Of a DNA stretch of 24,706 bases, positions 24,461-24,706 are shown one piece after another. Below the pieces are notes generated by a model that saw only the letters and a program-made list of their open reading frames with translations, was not told where the DNA came from and made no database searches. Both the position numbers and the translations under genes were made by a program. Source of the stretch: Nitrospira sp. UBA5698 (GTDB lineage: Bacteria; Nitrospirota; Nitrospiria; Nitrospirales; Nitrospiraceae); NCBI GenBank assembly GCA_002420115.1, contig DIHK01000066.1, positions 119,877-144,582 on the forward strand, given 5' to 3'. The number at the start of each line of letters is the position of its first letter. The stretch's first letter is position 1.

Positions 24461-24697
24461 ATGCAGAATGCCATTAAAATCCATGTGAACGGCGAAGAGC
24501 GGGCTTGGCGTAGTGGTGCAACGGTTTCGGATTTATTGCGAGAGTTAGACATCAAGACTGAACGGGTGGCGGTGGAGTTGAATCTTGAAATTTTGGATCG
24601 CGCGGCATTCGGCCAGCGCCAGATCATGGATGGGGATCGAGTCGAGATTATGAGTTTCATCGGAGGCGGATCATCCTCAAGAGGGCAACATGGCTGA
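24461..24697 (+). CDS. thiS: ThiS, sulfur carrier protein for thiamine thiazole synthesis
   Basis: ThiS carries sulfur as a C-terminal thiocarboxylate to the thiazole synthase ThiG. The 78-residue protein has the beta-grasp pattern: IKIHVNGEERAW, TVSDLLRELDI, RVAVELNLEILDRA and DGDRVEIMSFIGGG. The Gly-Gly(-Gly) that should be the C-terminus lies at residues 68-70 and is followed by eight more residues (SSSRGQHG), so trimming may be needed before adenylation, or the tail is tolerated. ATG at 24461 matches the family; ATG at 24452 adds three residues. The 3' end overlaps thiG by eight bases. Confidence 0.93.
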   Translation: MQNAIKIHVNGEERAWRSGATVSDLLRELDIKTERVAVELNLEILDRAAFGQRQIMDGDRVEIMSFIGGGSSSRGQHG

Positions 24698-24706
24698 TGA
24701 TCGATT
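24690..24706 (+). CDS. thiG: Start of thiG (thiazole synthase), cut by window edge
   Basis: An ATG at 24690 opens a frame reading MADDR to the end of the window, nine bases after a GAGGG element in the thiS tail. Position directly after thiS and the MADD- opening fit thiG, whose product builds the thiazole phosphate from ThiS thiocarboxylate. Only five codons are visible, so the call rests on context. Confidence 0.5.

Overview
The window looks like a chromosomal segment of a Gram-negative bacterium of moderate G+C content, most plausibly a Nitrospira-like member of the Nitrospirota. This placement is an inference from protein flavour, gene order and the kind of intergenic repeat present; no rRNA or other decisive marker is in view. 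An outer membrane is indicated by a TolC-type protein, several signal peptides and an FtsEX/EnvC-type module. I see no rRNA, tRNA, CRISPR array, phage gene or transposase.

Positions 1-4136 hold a conserved beta-barrel-like protein of uncertain function (plus strand) and, convergent with it, uvrA (minus strand). A strong imperfect hairpin lies at their 3' junction. Positions 4266-11735 form a mosaic of short transcription units: a YbjQ/UPF0145 protein, an arylamine N-acetyltransferase, a GlpM/DUF3147-like membrane protein, a TolC-like outer-membrane protein followed by a CPBP-type membrane protein with a degenerate active site, an uncharacterised secreted protein divergent from tolC, a secreted PA-domain M28 peptidase, a small W/R-rich protein and a secreted protein with a jelly-roll-like C-terminus.

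Positions 12000-14683 hold a glycine-tailed RRM RNA-binding protein with a clear intrinsic terminator, then uvrB, whose stop codon overlaps that of a convergent DUF4321 membrane protein. Both UvrA and UvrB of nucleotide excision repair are therefore present, about 8 kb apart and on opposite strands.

Positions 14920-23688 are an unbroken plus-strand run of housekeeping genes: ffh, rpsP, rimM, trmD, rplS, rnhB, yraN, ftsE, ftsX, an envC-like gene and ctpA. Spacings are short and stop/start codons overlap at ftsE-ftsX and ftsX-envC. The first half serves protein targeting, 30S/50S assembly and tRNA methylation. The second half serves control of peptidoglycan cleavage at division and periplasmic proteolysis. 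One good sigma70-like promoter is visible, upstream of ffh.

The run ends in a 159-bp element with imperfect terminal inverted repeats (MITE/REP-like). Beyond it lie a stand-alone helix-hairpin-helix protein resembling the N-terminus of PolX (minus strand) and, divergently, thiS and the first codons of thiG. The observations most worth a second look are the terminal-inverted-repeat element, the C-terminal tail of ThiS past its Gly-Gly, the non-canonical GTPase motifs of Ffh, the degenerate CPBP protein and the unknown secreted proteins. I found no convincing evidence for a wholly new multi-gene system.
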